A stretch of 64,000 nt of DNA. It comes from Pontixanthobacter luteolus (GTDB taxonomy: Bacteria > Pseudomonadota > Alphaproteobacteria > Sphingomonadales > Sphingomonadaceae). The stretch spans positions 744,001-808,000 of the forward strand of contig NZ_WTYP01000001.1 of assembly GCF_009828095.1 (NCBI RefSeq), in the 5' to 3' direction. The position numbers and the translations under genes were made by a program. Positions 1-7,404 of this stretch are shown here, piece by piece. A model generated the notes under the pieces. The model did not search any database and was not told where the DNA came from. It was given only the letters and a program-made list of their open reading frames with translations. How positions within the stretch are numbered: position 1 is the first letter of the stretch; each line of letters begins with the position of its first letter.

Positions 1-1
1 C

Positions 2-121
2 TTCTTCGAAATGATCAAGGACCCGGAATATCAGCTGGCGGTAGCAAACCGCACGGCGGCACTCGTCGACAGCCGCCTGATCCGCTTCAAACCAGGCACA
101 GCGGGTGAGGGGTTCGGGTGA
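2..121 (+). CDS. C-terminal fragment of an unidentified protein (partial at window start)
   Basis: An open frame enters from the left edge and gives 39 residues before a TGA. It begins FFEMIKDPEYQLAVANR and ends in a Gly-rich tail (PGTAGEGFG). Codon choice looks like that of neighbouring genes. The gene is convergent with the radical SAM gene to its right. I do not recognise the family from this fragment and assign no function. Confidence 0.5.
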   Translation, partial: FFEMIKDPEYQLAVANRTAALVDSRLIRFKPGTAGEGFG

Positions 122-160
122 CGAGTGAAGTCGCTTCGCAGTAACGCGTAACCGCAACCC

Positions 161-1243
161 TCAAAGCAACCGCATCTGTCCGCCGGTTTCCGGCCGTCTG
201 AAAGCGGAGCAGTCCAGTTCCAGTTTGGCGCCGCTGATGCCAGCCTTCTTGCAGGCAATGCGAAAGCGGGTGCGTAGCAGGTCAGCCCATACGCCGCTGG
301 GTTTCATCCGGGTAAAGAATTCGGGATCGTTATCGCGGCCTGCGCCGTTCTTGGAGCGGATCGAGCGGACGATGCTCATCACTTTGCCCGCGCGGTCGGG
401 GTAATGCACACCGAGCCATTCGCGGAACAGCGGAGCGACCTCGTGCGGCAAACGCAGCGGTATCCAGCCGGCCGACTGGACACCCAGCGATCCTGCGCGT
501 TCGATGATGCTTTCCATGAATTCGTCGGTGATTGCCGGGATGACCGGGCTTACCGAACAATGGGTTGGCACGCCCGCCTGTTCAAGCGTGCCGAGGGCCG
601 CCAGCCGTTTCATGGGGGCCGCCGCGCGAGGTTCCAGCAGGCCGGACAGTTTCGGGTCAAGAGAGGTCACCGAAATCGACACTGCCACCAGCTTGTGCCG
701 CGCCATTTCGGCCAGAATGTCCAGATCGCGCAACACTCGGTCGCTTTTGGTCGTGATCGTCACCGGATGCCGCGCGTCGAGGCAGATTTCCAGCACCTCC
801 CGTGTGATCCGGTACCTGTTTTCGATCGGTTGGTAGGGATCGGTGTTAGTCCCCATCGCGATCCATTGCGGCTTGTATCTGGGCTTTGCCAAAGTTTCCC
901 TTAGCAGCCTGGCCGCATCGGGTTTGGCAAACAGTCTGGTTTCGAAATCCAGACCCGGCGACAGGTCGTGATAGGCGTGGGTAGGGCGGGCAAAGCAATA
1001 CACGCAGCCGTGCTCGCAGCCGCGATAGGCGTTGATCGACCGGTCGAAGGGAATGTCGGGCGAACTGTTGAAGCTGAGGATCGTCTTGGGAAATTCCTCG
1101 GTCACGGTGGTGCGCAGCTTTACCGGCGGCCCGTCGAGCGTCTCCACCGCGTCGCGCCAGTCACCGTCGGTTTCGCGCTGTGCCAGACCGAACCGCTGCG
1201 GGACGAGCGCCGATTGCGCACCTCTGCCTTTGGTGTATTCCAT
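161..1243 (-). CDS. PA0069-family radical SAM protein
   Basis: A 360-residue protein with a radical SAM cysteine motif, C76-x3-C80-x2-C83, inside GCEHGCVYCFARP. This motif binds the [4Fe-4S] cluster that cleaves S-adenosylmethionine. The N-terminus has the RGAQ signature followed by a DxDW-like stretch, as in the PA0069/Rv2578c group, a spore-photoproduct-lyase-like family whose substrate is unknown. Length is normal for the group. The start ATG at 1243 is the only one that keeps the RGAQ segment. The gene stands alone. A short diverged copy of its N-terminal coding sequence lies near 6167-6211. Confidence 0.88.
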   Translation of the reverse strand: MEYTKGRGAQSALVPQRFGLAQRETDGDWRDAVETLDGPPVKLRTTVTEEFPKTILSFNSSPDIPFDRSINAYRGCEHGCVYCFARPTHAYHDLSPGLDFETRLFAKPDAARLLRETLAKPRYKPQWIAMGTNTDPYQPIENRYRITREVLEICLDARHPVTITTKSDRVLRDLDILAEMARHKLVAVSISVTSLDPKLSGLLEPRAAAPMKRLAALGTLEQAGVPTHCSVSPVIPAITDEFMESIIERAGSLGVQSAGWIPLRLPHEVAPLFREWLGVHYPDRAGKVMSIVRSIRSKNGAGRDNDPEFFTRMKPSGVWADLLRTRFRIACKKAGISGAKLELDCSAFRRPETGGQMRLL

Positions 1244-1302
1244 TACTGGAACATACAGAGAACAAAGCGGGTTGTCGATCTGGATCAGTCAAAGCGCGGT
1301 CG

Positions 1303-1405
1303 AATGTCCGCTCTCAGGCATTTGCTCAAAATCAGCGATTGGCCAGTGATGGGGTGGTTTTGCGACTGTCCAGTTTTGGAATTAAACACGGAGAAAGCAG
1401 ACGCT
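1303..1405. repeat. Possible copy of palindromic intergenic repeat
   Basis: This gap segment begins with GAATGTCCGCT and ends with AAAGCAGACGC, an imperfect inverted pair. The same termini, TCCGCTTTTGG-like and AGCGGACG-like, bound the repeats at 4271-4394 and 5182-5297. This copy lacks the 18-bp core shared by the other two, so it is the least certain member. No gene is visible in the rest of the 1244-1524 gap. Confidence 0.35.
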
Positions 1406-1524
1406 ATCGCACTCAGACTGTTATGACTGCAAACGACCCAAGATCAGCCATGAGCTCCCGTCACTTTGATTGCCAAGATCGGCCGCAGTTTGCGTTGCCT
1501 CCTTAAGATGACCGCGTTGCAGGG

Positions 1525-2724
1525 CTAAACTGCTGGCTGAACATTCTTGCGCAGCGGCACGTTCCAGTCGTTGAGCGTTGCCGCGCGCCAGGTCCATTCC
1601 AGCGGCCCGTAGCGGAATTGGGTATACCACCAATGCGCGAACAAGATCTGCAAACCGAAGAAGACGATGGCGAGCACGATTCGCGTTTGCGTGTCCCACA
1701 CCTCGGCCATTCCCAGACCGAACTGATAGAGGATGGGAACGGCGACAAAGGAATGCGCGACATAAAGCGTGAGTGTCATCCGGCCGGGCCCCCTGAACAG
1801 GCCAACAATCGACTGCATTGGAGAATTCCACAGGAGCGCCAGAAGTCCGATCTGCGCCGTTATGGCGCTGATCCCTATCCACTGGAAGAGGATTGCGCGC
1901 TCGGTAAAGGATCCGATCGCAAACTCTGCGCCTGATGGTGATCCAGGCACCATCGGCTTCACGATGAAGTCGAGGATCGCGAAGATGGTGCCGCCAATCA
2001 GAAGCAGTCCAAGGGCGATCGCGCGGTCCTTCGCGATGCGGGCAAAGAAACCTGTCCGCTGAATGACGACGCCAACGGCAAACAGTCCGGCAATCTCGCT
2101 TACCCTGCCAAACGACCAGTTTATCGACCACTTCACGAGGTTACCCTCTGTCGCATTCGCCTTAATGATTTCTCCCAAGCTGCCGGTCCTGAGGGTATCC
2201 CATAGGTAGGAGTTAGCAAAATAGGGCTCTGACCCGGCAAAGGCATTGCCCCAATTGGCCAGCATCCACTGGATAAGCAGCGGGATTTGCAAGAAAAACA
2301 GGACTGCAATGACCAGCAGTGCGAAGTTGCTGCGAACTCTGTCCAGCGGAATGAGCAGAAGACCAAGAAAGGCGAGCAACCGGAGTATCTCAGACGCATA
2401 CAGCAGCGAGTGAATGAAGCCGATTGCCATGAGAAGCAGCAATCGCCACGCGAAACGGCCGGTGAAATCGACGCCGCGTCCGCGCTGGTTGCCCATGATT
2501 GTTGCGAAGCTGAACCCGAAAAGCAACGCGAATATCGCGAAAGCCTTGCTCCCGAAAAGGAAGAAAATGGCCTGCCCCCACGGATCGTCAGTCCCTCGCG
2601 AAAGGCCGACACTATATGCTTCAGCCGCGTGCACCATGAGTAAGCCGAACAAGGCGAAGCCTCGAAGGGCATCGACAAACTCAATGCGTTCAGGCCGAAC
2701 ATGTGCGTTGCTTGCGCCGTTCAT
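1525..2724 (-). CDS. DUF418 / YeiB-like multipass membrane protein
   Basis: A 399-residue, very hydrophobic protein. The N-terminus carries FVDALRGFALFGLLMVHA, the hallmark of the YeiB/DUF418 family, and roughly ten membrane segments follow. The C-terminal third contains the WxxxxFRYGPLEWxWR pattern that defines the DUF418 domain. The family is related to membrane acyltransferases, but its role is unknown. The start ATG at 2724 is preceded by a GGTGGGGGAA ribosome binding site. No functional link to the neighbours is evident. Confidence 0.85.
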   Translation of the reverse strand: MNGASNAHVRPERIEFVDALRGFALFGLLMVHAAEAYSVGLSRGTDDPWGQAIFFLFGSKAFAIFALLFGFSFATIMGNQRGRGVDFTGRFAWRLLLLMAIGFIHSLLYASEILRLLAFLGLLLIPLDRVRSNFALLVIAVLFFLQIPLLIQWMLANWGNAFAGSEPYFANSYLWDTLRTGSLGEIIKANATEGNLVKWSINWSFGRVSEIAGLFAVGVVIQRTGFFARIAKDRAIALGLLLIGGTIFAILDFIVKPMVPGSPSGAEFAIGSFTERAILFQWIGISAITAQIGLLALLWNSPMQSIVGLFRGPGRMTLTLYVAHSFVAVPILYQFGLGMAEVWDTQTRIVLAIVFFGLQILFAHWWYTQFRYGPLEWTWRAATLNDWNVPLRKNVQPAV

Positions 2725-2944
2725 TGAAATTCCCCCACCTCGGATGTTCGGCGCGACCCGGATGGAATAGGAACTGCGTAGTCTTGTTTGTCAATGTGAG
2801 GCTCCGGAAAACTGCGTCCGCATTGATTGCCTTAAGTTGCTAGAGCAAATCGTCCGCCCCGGCCCAATTTCTGATAGTCACCGAATTGTGGGAGATTTAA
2901 TGCATGGCGGAAACATCTTTACCTGCCCTCCAAGGAGCAATCGT

Positions 2945-4126
2945 ATGGACAAGATCAATCGCCGCCTGATGCTGGGCGGCCTGGGAATGGTCGGAGCAGG
3001 TGTGGCAGGTGCGGTACGCGCACAATCGACCGGGCAGAGAAATGGGGTTTCCGCCAATACCGCGCCATCAGGGCCCGAACCCAGCGCGAGACACCGGCTG
3101 CGGTTCGCTGTTATTGGGCTCGACCATCCGCATATCTACTCGATGACAGACGCGCTGATCCGCGGCGGCGGCACGCTTGTCGCGGTGCATACGAGCGACT
3201 CGCGGCAATTGGCGCGCTATCTCGCCCGCTATGGCGACGTGAAAGTTGCACGCACTGAAGCCGAGGTTCTCGACGACGAGAGCGTGCAGCTCGTGGCCAG
3301 CGCTTCTATTCCCCAGCTTCGCGCGCCGCTTGGCATTCGTGTGATGCGCGCGGGAAAAGACTTTCTTTCGGACAAACCGGGGATCACCAGCCTTGCCCAG
3401 CTGGCCGAAGTGCGCCGTACGATCGCTGCGACCGGGCGCAAGTTTGCCATCATGTACTCGGAACGGCTTGAAGTGCGCGCTGCGGTCAAGGCGGGGGAAC
3501 TGGTTCGTGCCGGTGCGATCGGGCGGGTGATCCAGACAATCAACATCGCCCCACACCGAATGAGCGCGCCCAACCGGCCCGAATGGTTCTGGGATGTGGG
3601 AAATTATGGCGGCATCCTGACCGACATCGGCAGCCATCAGGCCGATCAATTCCTGTTCTACACCGGCTCCACCGAAGCGCACGTCGTGGCGTCGCAAGTC
3701 GGCAATCTGGACACTCCCGACCATCCCAATTTCCAGGATTTCGGGGATATGACACTGAGCGGCAATGGTGGGACCGGCTATGTCAGGGTTGACTGGTTCA
3801 CGCCTGACGGCCTGCCGACGTGGGGCGACGGGCGCTTGTTCATCCTGGGCACCGAAGGTTACATTGAACTGCGCAAGTACGTCGACATTCAGGGCCGCCC
3901 GGGTGGCGATCACCTCTTGCTGGCTGACCGCAAGGGCACAAGCTACATCGATTGCAGCAATGTGCCGCTCCCGTTCGGCCCGCAATTCGTTTCGGACGTG
4001 GTTGAGCGGACACAGGACGCTCAAAATCAGGCTCAGGCCCTGCTTGCCGCCGAACTGGTGCTCACCGCTCAGGCCAAGGCAAGCAAACTCGTCAATGGGC
4101 CGCGTCCGGTACTTCAGGGCGGATAA
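2945..4126 (+). CDS. Probable Tat-exported Gfo/Idh/MocA-family oxidoreductase
   Basis: A 393-residue protein counted from the ATG at 2945, which has AAGGAG just upstream. A longer in-frame reading to 2837 lacks such a site. The N-terminus (NRRLMLGG, then a glycine/alanine-rich hydrophobic stretch ending VRAQS) looks like a twin-arginine signal. A nucleotide-binding segment (RFAVIGLDHPH, residues 53-63) follows, then SDKPG at 142-146, equivalent to the EKP motif, and DIGSH at 227-231. These are the usual Gfo/Idh/MocA features of NAD(P)-dependent sugar or cyclitol oxidoreductases. The substrate is unknown. Tat export would fit a protein that folds with its cofactor in the cytoplasm. The gene stands alone. 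Confidence 0.82.
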   Translation: MDKINRRLMLGGLGMVGAGVAGAVRAQSTGQRNGVSANTAPSGPEPSARHRLRFAVIGLDHPHIYSMTDALIRGGGTLVAVHTSDSRQLARYLARYGDVKVARTEAEVLDDESVQLVASASIPQLRAPLGIRVMRAGKDFLSDKPGITSLAQLAEVRRTIAATGRKFAIMYSERLEVRAAVKAGELVRAGAIGRVIQTINIAPHRMSAPNRPEWFWDVGNYGGILTDIGSHQADQFLFYTGSTEAHVVASQVGNLDTPDHPNFQDFGDMTLSGNGGTGYVRVDWFTPDGLPTWGDGRLFILGTEGYIELRKYVDIQGRPGGDHLLLADRKGTSYIDCSNVPLPFGPQFVSDVVERTQDAQNQAQALLAAELVLTAQAKASKLVNGPRPVLQGG

Positions 4127-4270
4127 AGTGCAGTCAGGCATCAGATGCAATTTCTGTGACGGCAATAGGGCGGTATAGCGGTATCTTGGGGCGAGAAATC
4201 GCACATGCTCTATCTCCCTTCCACGACCGCTTTCACTCCCAATTCACGACAAAAGCAGGAAGCACGAACC

Positions 4271-4394
4271 GCGTCCGCTTTTGGGAGGCAAGATGAAAAG
4301 CGTTAACGACCGCAATCGGGTCGTTAGCGGTTGGTCCGCTCTGGGCACATCGTTAGCGCGGCAGATCAGTCACGTTCTGGGTGGTGAGCGGACG
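4271..4394. repeat. Palindromic intergenic repeat, copy with full hairpin
   Basis: The segment is bounded by GCGTCCGCTTTTGGG (4271-4285) and AGCGGACG (4387-4394), an inverted pair. Inside is a hairpin with 11-bp arms, 4301-4311 and 4319-4329, one mismatch, and a 7-nt loop. The sequence CGCAATCGGGTCGTTAGC (4311-4328) recurs exactly at 5182-5199. The two copies flank the Sel1-repeat gene. I see no coding sequence in the 4127-4404 gap. Confidence 0.65.
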
Positions 4395-4404
4395 TTGGAC
4401 AAGG

Positions 4405-5127
4405 TCAGGTCTTGGTGCGCTTGGTAACGAGCAATTCTGCTGATCTTTGACCAGCAAGGGCCTTCAAAGTAAGCCCAGACGGAGTTGGCTCAAAGGACTG
4501 CACGATCAATTTGGTTGCTTGCAGTTCTTCATCGGTCAGGCCCTGCTCGAACTCCTTGAGCCACCGGCGTTGATTGGCACTTCCGTCCGTCCGACTGATA
4601 AAAATCCGAAAATAGGCAGCGACCTTCACTGGGTCTTTGGTCACTCCTTCGGCACCATTATGGATTGATGCGTATGTGGCAATCGCGTCAGTCCAACCTT
4701 GGTCAACCGCTCTTTCTAGCCAAACAACCGCAGATTCAAAGTCGCCCCTACGGGCAAGCAATGAAGCCACATCTTGTTGAGCGAGCGCATATCCCGCTTC
4801 TGCTGCGACCATCTTATGTTGCAGTGCCAAATCGAGGTCATCGTCGACGAGGCCGTAACCTTGTCCGTCGTAATAGCAGCCGAGCTTGTATGCCGCTAAC
4901 GGATCACCCAAATCGGTGGCCTTTCGAAAATACTCTAGCGCCTTCTCGCGGTCTTTTTTGACCCCGGAGCCAGTGTGAAAAGCCATACCCAAATGATAGA
5001 TCGCTTCCGCATTTTCTTGGCTAGCGAGCAATTTTAGATCTGAAATAAGGGCGCCCTGAGATTGCGCGTTTCCGCAACTTGGGAGTGCCGCCAAGGCAAG
5101 TGAAAGTCCCAAAAACGCTGTTCTCAT
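4405..5127 (-). CDS. Secreted Sel1-like (TPR) repeat protein
   Basis: About 240 residues from the ATG at 5127. The longer frame would need a TTG at 5154 and would spoil the signal peptide. The N-terminus (MRTAFLGLSLALAALPSCGNAQ) is a cleavable signal sequence, possibly a lipoprotein signal. Sel1-type repeats follow: AIYHLGMAFHTGSGVKKD, then AAYKLGCYYDGQGYG and a degenerate third and fourth unit. Sel1 repeats form alpha-solenoids that mediate protein contacts, so this is probably a periplasmic scaffold of unknown partner. The gene is isolated between two copies of an intergenic repeat. Confidence 0.75.
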   Translation of the reverse strand: MRTAFLGLSLALAALPSCGNAQSQGALISDLKLLASQENAEAIYHLGMAFHTGSGVKKDREKALEYFRKATDLGDPLAAYKLGCYYDGQGYGLVDDDLDLALQHKMVAAEAGYALAQQDVASLLARRGDFESAVVWLERAVDQGWTDAIATYASIHNGAEGVTKDPVKVAAYFRIFISRTDGSANQRRWLKEFEQGLTDEELQATKLIVQSFEPTPSGLTLKALAGQRSAELLVTKRTKT

Positions 5128-5181
5128 ATCGACACCTAACCATTGAACGTTCAATAGAAACTATCGAAGAAGCTGAACGCC

Positions 5182-5297
5182 CGCAATCGGGTCGTTAGCC
5201 GAATGTCTGCTTTTGGCGCGACAGCAGTATAGGCGGTCGGTATTCTAGCCGGCGGCGGCACAAGGGCATACGTCGCCAGATTTGCGGAAAGCGGACG
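5182..5297. repeat. Palindromic intergenic repeat, second copy
   Basis: This copy contains CGCAATCGGGTCGTTAGC (5182-5199), identical to 4311-4328. Next come GTCTGCTTTTGGCGC (5204-5218) and AAAGCGGACG (5288-5297), which form the same inverted ends as the copy at 4271-4394. The left arm of the central hairpin is changed (AACGCCC instead of AACGACC). The copy occupies most of the gap between the Sel1 gene and the following membrane protein. Confidence 0.6.
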
Positions 5298-5356
5298 CTG
5301 CTTGCATGAGCCACATTTATCTTTGCCAGATGCCTTAATTCATCCATAAACGGCAT

Positions 5357-6142
5357 ATGCCGAAGAAGCAGGCGCATAACATGGTGTTACGGCGGTTGGG
5401 CCAGAGCCTGCGTGAGCAAGACTGGTTCGCGGCTGGCATTGAGTTTTTCATAGTCATTGTTGGTGTGTTTCTTGGCCTCCAGGCAGCCAACTGGAATGAG
5501 GAGCGGCTCGCACGCGAAGATGAAAGAGCCATCATAGAACGCTTGCACGAAGAGACCGGCAATCTACTCGAGGCTGTTCGGGCCGAAGGTGCTGGCTTGC
5601 AATCACATGCTGACGATTTGGTGAGCGCGCAGCCCATGTTGTTTTCAGCCGAGCCCGAACGAGCGTTGACGCAGGACGAGTGCCTTGCGATCCTGTCATC
5701 TCATGTTTATCGCAAGCCTCTCGACGAGCTTCCTATCCTGGATGAGTTACTGTCGACTGGCCGATTTGACCGGCTGCAGAACAGCGATCTAAAGCAATTA
5801 CTGCGCGCCTATATACAGTTTCGTGATCGCGAGCGCGGGACCCATGAAGAGCGGACCAATGAGTTGTTTCGTCTCTACAGCCGCTATCCAGATCTTGTCC
5901 GTGTAGGGGTCACCGCAATCGGCAATGAACAGGGGGCGTCGGGCCGTTTCGAGCTGCTGAGCGCGAACGATTATAGATGGAACCAAAGCTGTGACGCCAG
6001 GGCAATGCGGCAAAGCCAGCCGTTCCTGAACGATCTTTTCGACAATATGGCACGCAGCGGCAATGTCCTGATTGCTAACAAAAAGCGGGAAACGATGCTG
6101 ATACAACTGAGCGAACGCTTGAGCGATTTGCTGAATTCCTGA
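5357..6142 (+). CDS. Single-pass membrane protein of unknown function (DUF6090-like)
   Basis: A 261-residue protein with one strong membrane segment near the N-terminus (GIEFFIVIVGVFLGLQAANW, about residues 29-48) followed by NEERLAREDERAIIERLHEE, probably the start of a coiled coil. The arrangement of short cytoplasmic N-terminus, FIVIVGVFLGLQ membrane helix and charged helical remainder recurs in many small alphaproteobacterial proteins of unknown role. The start is uncertain: the ATG at 5357 has a poor ribosome binding site and a second ATG lies at 5381. The gene is alone. No function can be assigned. Confidence 0.7.
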   Translation: MPKKQAHNMVLRRLGQSLREQDWFAAGIEFFIVIVGVFLGLQAANWNEERLAREDERAIIERLHEETGNLLEAVRAEGAGLQSHADDLVSAQPMLFSAEPERALTQDECLAILSSHVYRKPLDELPILDELLSTGRFDRLQNSDLKQLLRAYIQFRDRERGTHEERTNELFRLYSRYPDLVRVGVTAIGNEQGASGRFELLSANDYRWNQSCDARAMRQSQPFLNDLFDNMARSGNVLIANKKRETMLIQLSERLSDLLNS

Positions 6143-6166
6143 CCCGCCTATCGCTTGGATCTGCGA

Positions 6167-6211
6167 TGCGAGGCCGATGCGGGGCGGGACGAGCGCGGAT
6201 TGCGCGCCTCT
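6167..6211 (-). pseudogene. Remnant resembling the N-terminus of the PA0069-type radical SAM gene
   Basis: On the minus strand this stretch reads RGAQSALVPPRIGLA. The intact radical SAM protein at 161-1243 has RGAQSALVPQRFGLA at residues 7-21, so 13 of 15 residues match. The DNA is also strongly alike around GGGACGAGCGC. No radical SAM cysteine motif follows, because the frame runs antisense into the upstream membrane-protein gene. It looks like a leftover 5' end of a duplicated or displaced copy. The rest of the 6143-6295 gap holds no gene. Confidence 0.4.
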
Positions 6212-6295
6212 AGCTCTGACCCGATTCCTCTCCTGTTCGGCCATGCGAGCAAACGTGGAGCATGACAATTGAACCGAGGGCCCGGAAAATTCCGG

Positions 6296-6865
6296 TCAAT
6301 CGAGCAACCCGATGGAGCGAAGGCGATTTTCTTCCTTGTTGCGCGATATTTCTAGAGTGAGTTCGCGCGATTGCGCCAGCGGCGGATGGTGGCCGACGGC
6401 TGAGATTGCATCCTGCGGTCCACGGGTGTCGAGCCAGGTCATGGCTTGGGGAAGGGTTTCTGCTGCCTCGCGCACCAGTTCGCGGCAGGCAGCTTCATCC
6501 TCTATGATCAGGGTATAATCGAACCCGCCAAGAGTGGCCCTGAATTTTTCGCCACTCAACCGCCACATATCGATCATCCGGCTGACGGATGCGCGGTTGT
6601 CGAACGGCAGGTGCAGCATCTGGATTTCTTCGGTCGGTATCCGCTGCTCGTCCCAGTGAGTGAGCGGACCGTTCCTGCACCAGCCGACCGTGTAGCCGAA
6701 GCTTCCGCCATATTTAGCCGTCTGAATATCGAAGAAATGGATTTCCGTATCGGTGATGCGTTTGAATGCCGGGTATTTCCCTTCAAAGCCGTATTTCGCC
6801 AGTTCGGGTTCGATAATCTCGCGAATGGCCTTGCGCACAAATTTGTTGGAAGGGCGCTTAGCCAT
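6296..6865 (-). CDS. DUF4304-like protein
   Basis: A 189-residue soluble protein with no signal or membrane segment. The N-terminal half (RKAIREIIEPELAKYGFEGK, then AFKRITDTEIHFFDIQ and GGSFGYTVGW) matches my recollection of DUF4304. That domain is found in many small proteins, some of them polymorphic-toxin immunity proteins, and has no established enzymatic role. The gene starts 2 nt after the moaB stop on the same strand, so it is probably co-transcribed with moaB. I see no toxin gene beside it. Confidence 0.65.
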   Translation of the reverse strand: MAKRPSNKFVRKAIREIIEPELAKYGFEGKYPAFKRITDTEIHFFDIQTAKYGGSFGYTVGWCRNGPLTHWDEQRIPTEEIQMLHLPFDNRASVSRMIDMWRLSGEKFRATLGGFDYTLIIEDEAACRELVREAAETLPQAMTWLDTRGPQDAISAVGHHPPLAQSRELTLEISRNKEENRLRSIGLLD

Positions 6866-6867
6866 GG

Positions 6868-7395
6868 TCAGACCTCTTGAAGGCGGGGCATCAGGTCGAC
6901 AAAATTGCAGGGGCGGTTGCGGCTGTCGAGCTGCTCTTGCAAAATGCCGTCCCAGCCGTCTTTTACTGCGCCGTTGGATCCGGGCAGGGCAAAGACATAG
7001 GTCCCGCGCGCTACGACGGCGCAGGCCCGGCTTTGAATGGTGCTGGTGCCGATTGTCTTGAAGCTCAGCCAGCGGAACAGCTCACCGAACCCGGGAATAT
7101 CCTTGCCGCCAATGCGCTGCAGTGCCTCGGGCGTGACATCGCGCCCGGTCAGGCCGGTGCCGCCAGTGGTCACGATTGCATCGATTGCCGGATCATCGAT
7201 CCAGTTTTCGATTGCGCGAACCAGCGTATCGGCATCGTCTTTGACGATAGTGCGCTGGGCCAGATTATGGCCTGCGTCTGCTATCCGCTGTGCAAGAATA
7301 TCACCCGAAGTGTCATCGGCTTCGGTGCGCGTGTCGGACACCGTCAGCAGCGCGATATTGACGGGTTTGAAAACCAGGCTTTCGTCGACCGCCAT
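6868..7395 (-). CDS. moaB: Molybdenum cofactor biosynthesis protein MoaB
   Basis: A 175-residue MoaB/Mog-fold protein. Visible motifs are LLTVSDTRTEADDTSG near the N-terminus, the molybdopterin-binding TTGGTGLTGRDVTPEAL in the middle and FALPGSNGAVKDGWD near the C-terminus. The family adenylates molybdopterin or takes part in an equivalent step before molybdate insertion. In many bacteria that have both Mog and MoaB, the exact task of MoaB is unsettled. Length is typical. The gene lies 9 nt downstream of the lytic transglycosylase gene on the same strand; no other molybdenum gene is in the window. Confidence 0.92.
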   Translation of the reverse strand: MAVDESLVFKPVNIALLTVSDTRTEADDTSGDILAQRIADAGHNLAQRTIVKDDADTLVRAIENWIDDPAIDAIVTTGGTGLTGRDVTPEALQRIGGKDIPGFGELFRWLSFKTIGTSTIQSRACAVVARGTYVFALPGSNGAVKDGWDGILQEQLDSRNRPCNFVDLMPRLQEV

Positions 7396-7404
7396 CGTGC
7401 GCGG

